64,000 nt of DNA from Sphingomonas phyllosphaerae FA2 (GCF_000427645.1 NZ_KE386571.1:3120895-3184894); one strand, 5' to 3'; shown: positions 25,195 through 34,545, numbered from the stretch's first letter. Numbers and translations are program-made. The notes: generated by a model from the letters alone, not told the origin.

Positions 25195-27045
25195 TTAGAG
25201 ACCGGCGAACGTCGCCAGCCAAAACGTGATTCCGGCCATGACATAGGCGGTCACGAACAGATAAGCCAACATGAACACCGGCCACTTCCAGCCGTTCGTC
25301 TCGCGCCGCGTGACCGCGATCGTGCTGATGCATTGCGGGGCGAACACGAACCACATCAGGAAGGCGAGTGCGGTCGGCAATGACCAGCGCCCGCGCAGAT
25401 GGTCGACCAGGCTCTTTGCGCCCGAGGCGTCCTCGGTGTCGTCAATGGCATAGGCGGTGCCGATCGCCGCGACCGCAATTTCGCGCGCGGCCATCGTCGG
25501 GATCAGCGCCAGCGCGATATCGTGGTTGAAGCCGATCGGGCGGACGATCACCTCCAGCCCGCTCGCGATCCGCCCGGCGATCGAATATTCGACCTGTTTC
25601 TGCCCGGCCGGTGCCTGCGGGAAGCTGAGCAGCGCCCAGAGCACGACGGTGGTCAGCGCGATCGTCGTGCCCGCACGCTTCAGGAAGATCGTCGCACGGC
25701 TCCAAAGCCCGATCGCGACATCGTTAAGACGCGGCAGCTGGTATTTGGGCATCTCCATCATGAAGCCCGAGCTTTCGCCCTTGGTCACGGTGCGGCGGAG
25801 CAGCAGCGCGGCGACGAATGCGCCGACGATCCCCATCAGATAGAGGCCAAGCAGCACCAGCCCCTGCAACCCGACGAACGGCAGCACCTGCCGAGCCGGG
25901 ATGAAGGCGGCGATGATGATCGTGTAAACTGGCAGCCGCGCGGAACAGGTCATCAGCGGCGCGATCAGGATCGTGGTCAGCCGGTCCTTCTCATCATCGA
26001 TCGTCCGCGTCGCCATGATCCCGGGCACCGCGCAGGCGAAGCTGGACAGCAGCGGGATGAACGCGCGCCCCGACAGCCCGACGCCGGCCATCAAGCGGTC
26101 CAGCAGGAACGCGGCGCGGACCATATAGCCCGATGCTTCCAGCACGAGGATGAACAGGAACAGGATCAGGATCAGCGGCAGAAACACGATCACCGCGCCA
26201 ACCCCGGCGATCACGCCGTCGGTCAGCAGCGAGCGCAGGAAACCGTCGGGCATCATGCCCTTGATCGCGGTCTCCAGCGCAGCGAATCCGTCCTCGATCC
26301 AGCCGACCGGAGCTTCGGACCAGCTGAACACCGCCTGGAACATCACGAACAGCAGGGCGACGAGCAGGATGGGGCCGAACACCGGATGCAGTGCGACGCT
26401 GTCGAGCGCATGGTGCCAGCGGCGGGTCGGCGTCTCGCTGATCGTCGCGGCCCGCGACAGCGCGCGGGCGCGGCGTTGCAGCGTGCGGATGTCCTCGACC
26501 GGGGCGGTCGAGGCGACCGGCGCGGCGGGTGCGCCGACCAGCGCGGTCAGCGTGGCGCGCAACGTGTCGATCCCGCGTCGGCGCACCGCAACCGTGGGAA
26601 CGACCGGCACGCCCAGCTCGCGCTCCAGCACCGCCGGATCGAGCACCAGCCCGTCACGCTCGGCAAGGTCGACCATGTTGAGCGCAATCACCACCGGCAG
26701 CCCGAGCGCGATCAATTGCATCGCGAAGCGCAGGTGGTTGTCGAGATTGGCGGCATCGAGCACCACCACCAATGCGTCGGGGCGTCGCTCGCCGCTTTGC
26801 GCGCCGAGCAACACGTCGCGCGTTACGCGCTCGTCGGGAGAGGACGGTTCGAGGCTGTAAGCGCCGGGCAGGTCGACCAGCTCGACCGGACGCCCGTCAT
26901 CGAGCGCGAGTCGGCCCGAGTGGCGCTCGACGGTGACGCCGGGATAATTGCCGACCTTTTGCCGCGCGCCGGTCAACGCGTTGAACAGCGCGCTCTTGCC
27001 GGCATTGGGATTGCCGACCATCGCGACCAGCGGGGGCATTTCCAT
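25195..27045 (-). CDS. feoB: Ferrous iron transporter FeoB
   Basis: Inner-membrane Fe(II) uptake protein of about 616 residues. G-domain motifs: GNPNAGKS (G1), DLPGAYSLEP (G3), NMVDLAE (G4). The C-terminal half is a multi-span membrane domain with two Gate regions; SSFACAVPGIMATRTIDDE and LMTCSARLPVYTIII carry the conserved cysteines of the translocation path. I start at ATG 27045 (MEMPPLVAMVG). No feoC follows; ssb is next. It is 22 bp downstream of feoA. Confidence 0.96.
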   Translation of the reverse strand: MEMPPLVAMVGNPNAGKSALFNALTGARQKVGNYPGVTVERHSGRLALDDGRPVELVDLPGAYSLEPSSPDERVTRDVLLGAQSGERRPDALVVVLDAANLDNHLRFAMQLIALGLPVVIALNMVDLAERDGLVLDPAVLERELGVPVVPTVAVRRRGIDTLRATLTALVGAPAAPVASTAPVEDIRTLQRRARALSRAATISETPTRRWHHALDSVALHPVFGPILLVALLFVMFQAVFSWSEAPVGWIEDGFAALETAIKGMMPDGFLRSLLTDGVIAGVGAVIVFLPLILILFLFILVLEASGYMVRAAFLLDRLMAGVGLSGRAFIPLLSSFACAVPGIMATRTIDDEKDRLTTILIAPLMTCSARLPVYTIIIAAFIPARQVLPFVGLQGLVLLGLYLMGIVGAFVAALLLRRTVTKGESSGFMMEMPKYQLPRLNDVAIGLWSRATIFLKRAGTTIALTTVVLWALLSFPQAPAGQKQVEYSIAGRIASGLEVIVRPIGFNHDIALALIPTMAAREIAVAAIGTAYAIDDTEDASGAKSLVDHLRGRWSLPTALAFLMWFVFAPQCISTIAVTRRETNGWKWPVFMLAYLFVTAYVMAGITFWLATFAGL

Positions 27046-27067
27046 CACGCGTGGCGCCGGGGGCGCG

Positions 27068-27331
27068 TCACTCGGCGGGGAGCGGTTCGACCGAGACGCG
27101 GATCGCGCCGGCGACCGCGCGGCGCAGCGCCACGGTCATCCGTCCGATCCGGCACGCGACCGGGCCGCCGCCAAGCTGTGCGCGGTGAAGCACCTGCACA
27201 GGCACGCCGGAGTCGAACCCAAGTTCGCGCAATCGCCGCGCTTCGGGCGTGGCGAGCCGCGCCCAATCGATGTCGTCGACAATGGCGGCCTGATGCCGCG
27301 GGAGCGTTTCGAGGCTGATGGGCGTGGTCAC
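27068..27331 (-). CDS. feoA: Ferrous iron transport protein FeoA
   Basis: 87 residues, SH3-like: ARRLRELGFDSGVPVQVLHR, GPVACRIGRMTVALRRAVAG-AIRV. A cytoplasmic partner thought to modulate FeoB. Starts at GTG 27331. A Fur-like AT-rich inverted repeat 24 bp upstream implies iron control of feoAB. Confidence 0.93.
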   Translation of the reverse strand: MTTPISLETLPRHQAAIVDDIDWARLATPEARRLRELGFDSGVPVQVLHRAQLGGGPVACRIGRMTVALRRAVAGAIRVSVEPLPAE

Positions 27332-27354
27332 CCGGCTTCTATAATCGCAATGAG

Positions 27355-27367
27355 ATTGATTATCAAT
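27355..27367. promoter_or_regulatory. Fur-like operator of feoAB
   Basis: ATTGATTATCAAT is a perfect 6-1-6 inverted repeat in an AT-rich island, 24 bp before the feoA start. Read on the minus strand the region shares the core GATAATC and about 13 of 19 bases with the classical Fur box. Confidence 0.55.
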
Positions 27368-27391
27368 TAGCGATTGGCGCGCATCGGCGCG

Positions 27392-28060
27392 TCACACGAC
27401 CGGATAGCGCAGCCGGCCGATGAAGCGGCTGAGGCTGGGGCGATGCTGCGTTCGGCGGGTGAATTGCGCCTTGGCCTTCTCGAGTCGCATGATCCCGTCG
27501 ATGCGCCGCGCAAGGAACGCGCGGGTCTCCGCCTGCTCCTCGCTGTCGTCGTCGAGGAAAACGGTGGTGGTGGCAGCATAGACCGCCAGCAGCATCGCGC
27601 GCTTCGTATAGTGATTGTAATCGGTCGCATGATCGCCAGCGAGCCGCCACATCGCATCGACGCTGCGCCAGCCCAGCCGTGCGGCGACGGCGACGTTGGT
27701 CGGCAGCGCAAGGATCGCGCGCGCACGGCGCAGCGCTTCCCGCTCGGGGGCAAGCACCGCCAGCCGCGCCTCGACCAGCGCGGTGATCCGCTGGCGAATC
27801 TTCATCGTCGCCAGTGTCGCGGGCGGCAACGCCGCGGCCATCGCGGCATCGACATGCGCGAACCACGCGTCGATCATCGTCACCGCGCCGTCGGCAAACG
27901 CGAGTCGGGCGACGTCGGGGTCAATGCCTTCCTGCTCGGCGGCGAGATCCCGCGCGGTGTCGCCCCAGCCGTCGAAGGCGGCATTGGCGGCGATCGCGGG
28001 GGCGAGCCGCGCGCGGACCTCGTCCAGCGTCAGGTCTTCCGGCGTCAGATTCTCGGTCAT
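27392..28060 (-). CDS. COQ9 family protein
   Basis: 222 residues related to eukaryotic COQ9, a lipid-binding protein needed for ubiquinone synthesis. Helical throughout: FDGWGDTARDLAAEQEGID, FADGAVTMIDAWFAHVD, MKIRQRITALVEARL and GWRSVDAMWRLAGDHATDYN-HYTKR, the last being the most conserved COQ9 stretch. Start overlaps the transporter gene stop as ATGA. The bacterial role is inferred from the family. Confidence 0.88.
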   Translation of the reverse strand: MTENLTPEDLTLDEVRARLAPAIAANAAFDGWGDTARDLAAEQEGIDPDVARLAFADGAVTMIDAWFAHVDAAMAAALPPATLATMKIRQRITALVEARLAVLAPEREALRRARAILALPTNVAVAARLGWRSVDAMWRLAGDHATDYNHYTKRAMLLAVYAATTTVFLDDDSEEQAETRAFLARRIDGIMRLEKAKAQFTRRTQHRPSLSRFIGRLRYPVV

Positions 28061-28977
28061 CGCTTTTCCTCCGGCACCGGATGGGCGGCTGGCGGCTCAT
28101 TAGCATCGCGCCGCGTGTCGCGCACCAGCACCAATGCCGCAGCGATCATCGCGATCCCCACGAAATCGGGTGCGCCAAGCGCTTCGCTGAAATGTACCCA
28201 GCCGATCGCCGCCGCCACGGTCGGCTGGATCAGCAACGCCAGCCCGACCACCAGCGGCGAGAGCCGGCCGAGCGCATAGATCATGCAGCCCTGCCCGACC
28301 AGTTGGCACACGATCGCCAGCGCGATCAAAGGGGGCCAGTGCTGCGGCACGATCCGCTCGCCGAGGATCAGCGCGAAGCCGAGCAGCGGCAGCAGCGAGG
28401 CAAGCGACGACAGCGCCAGCGCCGGCCACGGGGCGAGCGCGCGGCGCACGTCGGACATCAGGATGAAGTAGAGCGCGTAGAGCACCCCGGCGACGATGCA
28501 CAGCAGGTCACCAGCGAGATGCCGCGGGTCGAGCTGGTAGGACCGCCCCATCAGCAGCGCCGCACCCGCAGCGGCGAGCAGCAACGCGGCGCCTTGCATC
28601 CGTGTCGGCCAAGCGCGCGCGACGAGGAACCCCCAGAGCGGGAACAGGAAGGTCGCCGAATTGCCGAGCAGCGTGGCGTTGGCCATCGTGGTGTGGATGA
28701 TGCCGAGGTGCCACGTCCCGAGGTCGGCGGCGAAGGCGACACCGGCCAGCGCGACGAACAACCAGGTGCGCCACGACGGCGCGACCGTGGCGGGCTTGCG
28801 GGTAGCGAGCGCGATGCCGGCGAGCACCGGCACCGCCAGCGCGATCCTCCAGAAGGCGGCGGCGACCGGGCCGGTATCGGCCAGGCGGACGAACAAGGGA
28901 CCGAAGGCCAGTGCCGCATTCGCGACGATCACCGCGACGAGCGCGGGCGCGGTGCTGGTGGAGGCGGGGCGGGTCAT
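28057..28977 (-). CDS. EamA/DMT-family transporter
   Basis: 306 residues with about ten hydrophobic segments in two EamA halves, e.g. VAVIVANAALAFGPLFVRL, TWLFVALAGVAFAADLGTWH, LAGDLLCIVAGVLYALYFIL and PLVVGLALLIQPTVAAAIGW. A drug/metabolite exporter type; substrate unknown. Start chosen at ATG 28977, because codons further upstream belong to a palindromic repeat. Confidence 0.87.
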   Translation of the reverse strand: MTRPASTSTAPALVAVIVANAALAFGPLFVRLADTGPVAAAFWRIALAVPVLAGIALATRKPATVAPSWRTWLFVALAGVAFAADLGTWHLGIIHTTMANATLLGNSATFLFPLWGFLVARAWPTRMQGAALLLAAAGAALLMGRSYQLDPRHLAGDLLCIVAGVLYALYFILMSDVRRALAPWPALALSSLASLLPLLGFALILGERIVPQHWPPLIALAIVCQLVGQGCMIYALGRLSPLVVGLALLIQPTVAAAIGWVHFSEALGAPDFVGIAMIAAALVLVRDTRRDANEPPAAHPVPEEKR

Positions 28978-28995
28978 ATCTAGTCTCAACTTCTT

Positions 28996-29091
28996 CGTCA
29001 TTCCCGCGAAGGCGGGAATCCAGAACCTCTGACCTTCGCGCCTCCATCGACAGACCTGCGCGTCTGGATTCCCGCCTTCGCGGGAATGACG
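28996..29091. repeat. Palindromic repeat family B, copy 2
   Basis: CGTCATTCCCGCGAAGGCGG at the left and its exact inverse at the right, about 96 bp overall, between the co-directional TlpA-like gene and DMT transporter gene. Confidence 0.93.
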
Positions 29092-29119
29092 GTCTTTGTT
29101 GTGGGGGTAACGGAGCCGC

Positions 29120-29695
29120 CTACGCCGCTTCGGCGAGCAACTTCTTTGCCTCCGCGCCCGTCCAGTCCATGTCGCCGGTCACGCGCCAGATCTCCTTGCC
29201 GTCGGCGCCGTACAGGATTGTCGTCGGCAGGTTCGCACCATAGCCGGTGCTCAGCCCCAGCTTCGGGTCGAGGAACGGGCGCAGGTTCGCGAACTTGCGC
29301 TGCGCGAGGAAGGCGTTGGCCTTGGCGGGCTCCATGTCCTGGCTGATCGCGAGCACCGGCAGCTTGTCGCCCAGCGTCGCGGCAGCGGCGTCGAGCGTCG
29401 GCATCTCCTTGACGCATGGCGCGCACCACGTCGCCCACAGGTTGACCAGCACCGGCTTGCCCTTGAACGCCGCCAGCGTCGTCGCCGCGCCGCCTGCGGC
29501 CGGGGTGAAGGACACGTCGGGGGCCGCCTCGCCCTTGTGGCTGCGGTCGATCTTGTCGACCTTCGGCGCCGACGTGGCGGGGACTTCGTCGCTGCTCGCC
29601 ACCCCCGCTTGCCCGTTGCCCGGGGACGGCTTATCGCACGCGGCCATAGCCAGCGCGGTGCCGAGGAGACAGACGATCGCGACGCGGGATGCCAT
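29120..29695 (-). CDS. TlpA-like thioredoxin-fold lipoprotein
   Basis: 191 residues. The N-terminus [20 protein letters not shown] is a lipoprotein signal (lipobox LAMAAC), then a thioredoxin domain with the redox pair [13 protein letters not shown] at about residues 97-109 and the cis-Pro in [11 protein letters not shown]. Probably a periplasmic thiol reductant for cytochrome c or other envelope proteins. Its ATG overlaps the argH ATG head-to-head in the sequence CATG. Confidence 0.9.
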   Translation of the reverse strand: MASRVAIVCLLGTALAMAACDKPSPGNGQAGVASSDEVPATSAPKVDKIDRSHKGEAAPDVSFTPAAGGAATTLAAFKGKPVLVNLWATWCAPCVKEMPTLDAAAATLGDKLPVLAISQDMEPAKANAFLAQRKFANLRPFLDPKLGLSTGYGANLPTTILYGADGKEIWRVTGDMDWTGAEAKKLLAEAA

Positions 29696-31070
29696 GAGCG
29701 GTTCCAACCAGATGTGGGGCGGGCGGTTCGCCGAAGGGCCGGCCGCGGTGATGCGCGAGATAAACGCCTCCATCCCCTTCGACAAGCGGATGTGGCGGCA
29801 GGATGTCGCGGGCAGCCGCGCGCATGTCGCGATGCTCGCCGAACAGGGGATCGTCTCGCCGGCGGACGCGGCGGCGATCCGCGACGGGCTGGAGCAGGTC
29901 GCGACCGGGTATGCCGCCGACGGCGTCCCCGACGATCTGGCGATGGAAGACATCCATATGCTGACCGAGGCGCGGTTGTCCGACGCGATCGGTGCCGCTG
30001 CGGGGCGGCTCCACACCGCGCGCAGCCGCAACGATCAGGTCGCGACCGACTTCCGGCTGTGGGTGCGCGACGCCACCGATCAGGTGCTGGCGGCGCTCGA
30101 CGCGCTCGATGCCGCCTTGCTGGCGCGCGCCGAGGAACATGCCGGCAGCGTGATGCCCGGCTTCACGCATCTGCAATCCGCGCAGCCGGTGACGCTCGGC
30201 CATCACCTGATGGCCTATCACGAGATGGTGTCGCGCGACATCAGCCGCTTCCGCGACAATCGCGCGCGCGGCAATCTCTGCCCGCTGGGTGCGGCGGCGC
30301 TGGCGGGGACCGGCTTCCCGGTCGACCGCCACGCCACCGCCGCCGCGCTCGGCTTCGACGGGCCGACGCGCAACAGCCTCGATTCGGTCAGCGACCGCGA
30401 CTTCGCGCTCGATTATCTGACCGCCGCCGCGCAATGCTCGCTGCATCTCAGCCGGCTCGCCGAGGAGTTCGTGCTATGGGCGTCGCAGCCGTTCGGCTTC
30501 GTGTCGCTGAGCGATCAATGGTCGACCGGCAGCTCGATCATGCCGCAGAAGCGCAACCCCGACGCCGCCGAATTGGTGCGCGGGCACAGCGGGCGGATCA
30601 CCGGCTGCCTCGTCAGCCTGATGGTGACGATGAAGGGGCTGCCGCTCGCCTATTCCAAGGACATGCAGGACGACAAGCCGCCCGTCTTCGAATGCCACGA
30701 CCTGCTGGCGATCTCGATCGCGGCGATGACCGGCATGATCGAGAGCGCCACCTTCCGCACCGACCGGATGCGCGCGTTGGCGGAAAGCGGCTTCGCCACC
30801 GCGACCGACCTCGCGGACTGGCTGGTGCGCGAGGCCGATGTGCCGTTCCGCGAGGCGCATCACATCACCGGCCGCGCGGTGGCCCGCGCCGAGGCGCTCG
30901 GCTGCACGCTCGACAAGGTGCCGCTCGCCGACCTGCAGGCGATCGACGCGCGGATCACCGATGCGGTTTACGGCGTGCTGTCGGTCGACGCGTCGGTGGC
31001 GAGCCGCAAGAGCTTCGGCGGCACCGCGCCCGACAATGTCCGCGCCGCGATCCGGGCGGCGCGCGCATGA
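29694..31070 (+). CDS. argH: Argininosuccinate lyase
   Basis: Last step of arginine synthesis. 458 residues: [56 protein letters not shown], and the superfamily signature [12 protein letters not shown] with its catalytic Ser. Start at ATG 29694 ([12 protein letters not shown]); the internal ATG at 29712 is possible. Followed by a small lipoprotein gene and lysA with overlap or short gaps. Confidence 0.96.
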   Translation: MSGSNQMWGGRFAEGPAAVMREINASIPFDKRMWRQDVAGSRAHVAMLAEQGIVSPADAAAIRDGLEQVATGYAADGVPDDLAMEDIHMLTEARLSDAIGAAAGRLHTARSRNDQVATDFRLWVRDATDQVLAALDALDAALLARAEEHAGSVMPGFTHLQSAQPVTLGHHLMAYHEMVSRDISRFRDNRARGNLCPLGAAALAGTGFPVDRHATAAALGFDGPTRNSLDSVSDRDFALDYLTAAAQCSLHLSRLAEEFVLWASQPFGFVSLSDQWSTGSSIMPQKRNPDAAELVRGHSGRITGCLVSLMVTMKGLPLAYSKDMQDDKPPVFECHDLLAISIAAMTGMIESATFRTDRMRALAESGFATATDLADWLVREADVPFREAHHITGRAVARAEALGCTLDKVPLADLQAIDARITDAVYGVLSVDASVASRKSFGGTAPDNVRAAIRAARA

Positions 31071-31303
31071 GGGCGCTGCTGCTGCTCGTCGCCGCGCTGC
31101 CGCTCGCCGCGTGCGGATCGACGCAGGCGCTGAAGCCGGCGGCCGGCAAGCCGATGCCGGTCACGCCCTACGGCGCGGCGCAACAGCCGGCGGTCGCCGA
31201 CCTGCTCACCCCCTCGGTACAGGCGCGGCCGCAGCGCACCGGGGAAGTCCTCAAAAGCTCGCAGAAACGGGAGCCCGACCCGTTCGACCTTCCCCCACGC
31301 TGA
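31067..31303 (+). CDS. Small lipoprotein, LptM (YifL)-like by context
   Basis: 78 residues. [20 protein letters not shown] is a lipoprotein signal with lipobox LAAC; the rest is proline-rich and disordered ([24 protein letters not shown]). Its ATG overlaps the argH stop as ATGA and lysA follows 19 bp later. A tiny lipoprotein just before lysA is the setting of E. coli YifL/LptM, which helps LPS-transport protein LptD fold. The similarity of sequence beyond the lipobox is slight. Confidence 0.75.
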   Translation: MRALLLLVAALPLAACGSTQALKPAAGKPMPVTPYGAAQQPAVADLLTPSVQARPQRTGEVLKSSQKREPDPFDLPPR

Positions 31304-31322
31304 CGATTATCTGCGAGTGACC

Positions 31323-32579
31323 ATGGACCATTTTCATTACCGCGACGGTGCCCTGTGGTGCGAGGGCGTGCCGCTGACCCGGATCGCCGACGAGGTGGGC
31401 ACCCCCGTCTACGTCTATTCCGCCGCCGCCTTCCGCGCGCAGGCGCGCGCGTTCCGCGATGCGCTGTCGGGGGTGCCGGACGTGCATCTCGCCTATGCGA
31501 TCAAGGCCAATCCCAATCTGGCGGTGCTGCGCGTCGTCGCCGCCGAGGGCTATGGCGCCGATGTCGTCTCCGGCGGCGAGATGGCGCGCGCGTTGGCGGC
31601 CGGTATCCCGGCGAGCGGGATCGTCTTCTCGGGCGTCGGCAAGACGCGCGCCGAATTGCTGCGCGGGCTGCAGGCTGGAATTGGCCAGTTCAACCTCGAG
31701 CTGGAAGAAGAGGGTATCGTCCTCGCGCAGCTGGCGCACGAACGCGGACTGACCGCGCGCGCGGTGCTGCGCGTCAACCCGGACGTCGACGCGGGCACGC
31801 ACGCCAAGATCTCGACCGGGCGTAAGGAGAACAAGTTCGGCGTGCCGATCGATCAGGCGCCGGCGATGTATGCGCGGCTGGCGGCGCTGCCTGGCCTGTC
31901 GATGCAGGGCGTTGCAATCCACATCGGCAGCCAGTTGTTCGATCTCGCCCCGCTGGAAGCCGCCTATGTCCGCGTGAAGGCGCTGGCCGACGAGCTGCGC
32001 GCAGCAGGTCATGAGGTGGCGCGCGTCGATCTCGGCGGCGGGCTCGGCGTCCGCTACAAGGCCGGCGACGATCCGCGCACCCCGGCCGAATATGGCGCGA
32101 TGGTCGAGCGCGTGACCAAGGGCTGGGATGTGCAACTGATGTTCGAGCCCGGTCGCGTGATCGCGGGCAATGCCGGGGTGCTGCTGACGCGTGTCATCTG
32201 GGTGAAGCCGGGGGTGGTGCATCCCTATGTGATCGTCGACGCGGCGATGAACGATCTGGCGCGTCCGGCGCTGTACGACGCATGGCACGATGTCGATGCG
32301 GTGACGCCGAGCGGCGAACGGATGACGGCGAACGTCGCCGGCCCGGTGTGCGAGACCGGCGACACCTTCGCGATGGCGCGCGAGATGGACGCGGTGCGGG
32401 GCGGCGACCTCGCCGTGCTGCGTACCGCCGGCGCCTATGGCGCGACGATGGCGTCGACCTACAACAGCCGCGCCTTGGTGCCCGAGGTGCTGGTCGATGG
32501 CGATCGCTATGCGGTGGTCGCCGACCGCATCGCCGCGGAGACGATCCTCGCCGCGGAGCGCGTGCCGGAGTGGCTGTAG
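31323..32579 (+). CDS. lysA: Diaminopimelate decarboxylase
   Basis: Final step of lysine synthesis, PLP-dependent. 418 residues: PLP lysine in HLAYAIKANPNLAVL, EGYGADVVSGGEM, HIGSQLFDL, DLGGGLGV, MFEPGRVIAGNAG, PVCETGDTFA and GAYGATMASTYNSR, all canonical. I start at ATG 31323 (MDHFHYRDG); a GTG two codons earlier is possible. Confidence 0.96.
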   Translation: MDHFHYRDGALWCEGVPLTRIADEVGTPVYVYSAAAFRAQARAFRDALSGVPDVHLAYAIKANPNLAVLRVVAAEGYGADVVSGGEMARALAAGIPASGIVFSGVGKTRAELLRGLQAGIGQFNLELEEEGIVLAQLAHERGLTARAVLRVNPDVDAGTHAKISTGRKENKFGVPIDQAPAMYARLAALPGLSMQGVAIHIGSQLFDLAPLEAAYVRVKALADELRAAGHEVARVDLGGGLGVRYKAGDDPRTPAEYGAMVERVTKGWDVQLMFEPGRVIAGNAGVLLTRVIWVKPGVVHPYVIVDAAMNDLARPALYDAWHDVDAVTPSGERMTANVAGPVCETGDTFAMAREMDAVRGGDLAVLRTAGAYGATMASTYNSRALVPEVLVDGDRYAVVADRIAAETILAAERVPEWL

Positions 32580-32605
32580 GGGCGGGCGTGACCTTTGCCG
32601 TATAC

Positions 32606-32698
32606 CGTCACCCCGGCAAAGGCCGGGGTCCAGTTGGGGGACGTAGCCGCATCAAACGCTCCGCTTGCCACTGGACCCCGGCCTCCGCCGGGGTGACG
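32606..32698. repeat. Palindromic repeat family C, copy 1
   Basis: CGTCACCCCGGC...CCGGGGTCCAG at the left and CTGGACCCCGGCCTCCGCCG-GGGTGACG at the right, about 93 bp, right after the lysA stop. Confidence 0.9.
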
Positions 32699-32722
32699 GG
32701 AAGTGAGGGGAGTGCCCTTCCT

Positions 32723-32800
32723 CGTCATTGCGAGCGCAGCGAAGCAATCCAGAGCCAAGCGCGCAACGCTCTGGATTGCTTCGCTGCGCTCGCAATGACG
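32723..32800. repeat. Palindromic repeat family A, copy 3
   Basis: CGTCATTGCGAGCGCAGCGA and exact inverse, 78 bp, 25 bp beyond repeat C1, so the lysA-siroheme gene gap is built almost wholly of two different repeat units. Confidence 0.93.
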
Positions 32801-32817
32801 GCGTGGGGTCGCGCGGC

Positions 32818-33573
32818 ATGACGCTCCACAGCCTCCCGCTATTTGTCCGCCTTAACGGCCGCCCGGTGATCCTCGTCGGCGAGGGCGAGGCGGCGGAGCC
32901 GAAGCGGCGGTTGCTCGAACGTGCGGGAGCGGTGATCGTCGGCGAGGACCATTCCGACGCCCGCCTCGCGATCGTCGCCGATGACGACGAAGCAGTCGCG
33001 CGGCTCAAGGCGCGCGGCGTGCTGGTGAATGCCGTCGACCGCCCCGAACTCTGCGACTTTACCTTGCCCGCGATCGTCGACCGCGCGCCGGTACTGGTCG
33101 CGATCGGCACCGGCGGCGTTTCGGCCGGGCTGGCGGCGGCGGTGCGGCAGCGGCTGGAGGCGGTGCTGCCCGCGTCGTTGGGGCGGCTCGCCGAGGCGCT
33201 GCACGGTGCGCGCGCGGCGTTGCGCGCCGCGCTGCCCGATGGCGGCGCGCGGCGGCGCGCGATCGGCGCGGCGCTCGCACCCGGTGCTGCGCTCGATCCG
33301 CTGACCGATTATGACGGGCGTGACGCTGCGGCGGCGGTGCTCGGCGGGCGGGCGACGACCGGCGTCGTGCGGCTCGAACTCGCCTCGCGCGACCCCGACG
33401 ACCTCACGCTGCGGCAGGCGCGGCTGCTCGCCGCCGCCGACCGCGTCACGCACCGCGCCGACGTCCCTGCCGCGATCCTCGACCGGGCGCGCGCCGACGC
33501 CGCGCGTGAACGATGCGACGAAGCGCCGACGGACGGCACCGGGCTGACCGTCGATATCGGAATGCGATCATGA
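32818..33573 (+). CDS. Precorrin-2 dehydrogenase / siroheme-synthase-like protein
   Basis: 251 residues resembling the N-terminal CysG/Met8 domain: MTLHSLPLFVRLNGRPVILV, a modified nucleotide loop VGEGEAAEPKRRLLERAG, FTLPAIVDRAPVLVAIGTGG and VSAGLAAAVRQRLEAVLP. It would oxidise precorrin-2 and insert iron to make siroheme. The C-terminal 60 residues (VVRLELASRDPDDLTLRQAR-LLAAADRV) look like the start of the SUMT methyltransferase domain, cut short. Start at ATG 32818; earlier codons lie in repeat A3. The stop overlaps the transporter start as ATGA. Confidence 0.82.
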   Translation: MTLHSLPLFVRLNGRPVILVGEGEAAEPKRRLLERAGAVIVGEDHSDARLAIVADDDEAVARLKARGVLVNAVDRPELCDFTLPAIVDRAPVLVAIGTGGVSAGLAAAVRQRLEAVLPASLGRLAEALHGARAALRAALPDGGARRRAIGAALAPGAALDPLTDYDGRDAAAAVLGGRATTGVVRLELASRDPDDLTLRQARLLAAADRVTHRADVPAAILDRARADAARERCDEAPTDGTGLTVDIGMRS

Positions 33574-34526
33574 GCGGCGTGGCATGGCGCGTCGGAGAGG
33601 ACGGCAAGGTCGACAAGGTCGCACCGAAGGCGGCGCTGTCGGGGGAGGCGACGTTCCGATGGATTCATCTCGCCTCGAACGCCGCCGAGGCGCAGGCGTG
33701 GCTGCGCGACGCCGCCGGGCTCGACACCTTTACCGTCGACGCGTTGACCGCCGCCGAGACGCGCCCGCGTGCGGAGAAGATCGGGCACGGTGCGTTCGTC
33801 AACCTGCGCGGGCGTACCGACGAGCCGCTCGACACTTCGGACGTGCTCGCCTCCATCCGCATCTGGGCGACCAAGGGGCGCGTCATCACCGTCTCGCGCA
33901 AGCGACTGGTGACGCTGGCGCGCGTCGAGGAGCAGATGGAGCGCGGCGAGCTGCGCGACCCCGGCGACCTGATCGCGGCGATCGCCACTGCGATCACCGA
34001 GGACCTCGACCCGGTCGTCGCCGATCTCGGCGACGGGCTCGACGATTGCGAGCAGAAGCTGAGCGCGCACCGCGTCTTCGAGCTGCGCCGTTCGGTGACG
34101 CGGATGCGCTCGGAGGCGATCAATTACCGCCGCTTCCTCAGCCCACAGCGCGCCGCGCTGGAGCGGCTGGCGACGTTGCCCGGCGACTGGCTGGCGGAAG
34201 ACGATCGCGCGCATCTGTCCGCCGCCGCCGACCGCGCCGCGCGCATGGCCGAGGAGGTGGAGTCGATTCGCGAGCGCGCCGCGCTGATGCACGAGGCGCT
34301 GACCGACCTGCGCGCCGAACAGCTCGACCAGCGCAGCCTGGTGATCGCGATGGTGGCGATGATCTTCCTGCCGCTGACGTTCCTGACCGGACTGTACGGG
34401 ATGAACGTCAAGGGGCTTCCCTATGCCGAGGAACCGTGGGCGTTCGACGCGATCGCGGGCGCGTGCGCGGTGATCGCGGCGGGGATCGTGATCTGGTTCG
34501 TCCAGCGGCACTGGTTCAAGGGCTAG
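33570..34526 (+). CDS. CorA/ZntB-family divalent metal transporter
   Basis: 318 residues. A cytoplasmic alpha/beta funnel and long helices (EDLDPVVADLGDGLDDCE; LRRSVTRMRSEAINYRR) lead to two C-terminal membrane spans: VIAMVAMIFLPLTFLTGLYG and the last helix ending IVIWFVQRHWFKG. The loop signature GMNVKGLPY is of the GMN type that defines CorA/ZntB proteins. Metal (Mg, Co or Zn) cannot be told; the shape of the N-terminus is nearer ZntB. Followed by repeat B3 and the convergent flagellar operon. Confidence 0.92.
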   Translation: MSGVAWRVGEDGKVDKVAPKAALSGEATFRWIHLASNAAEAQAWLRDAAGLDTFTVDALTAAETRPRAEKIGHGAFVNLRGRTDEPLDTSDVLASIRIWATKGRVITVSRKRLVTLARVEEQMERGELRDPGDLIAAIATAITEDLDPVVADLGDGLDDCEQKLSAHRVFELRRSVTRMRSEAINYRRFLSPQRAALERLATLPGDWLAEDDRAHLSAAADRAARMAEEVESIRERAALMHEALTDLRAEQLDQRSLVIAMVAMIFLPLTFLTGLYGMNVKGLPYAEEPWAFDAIAGACAVIAAGIVIWFVQRHWFKG

Positions 34527-34545
34527 GCGCGCGCGCTGTCGCGTC

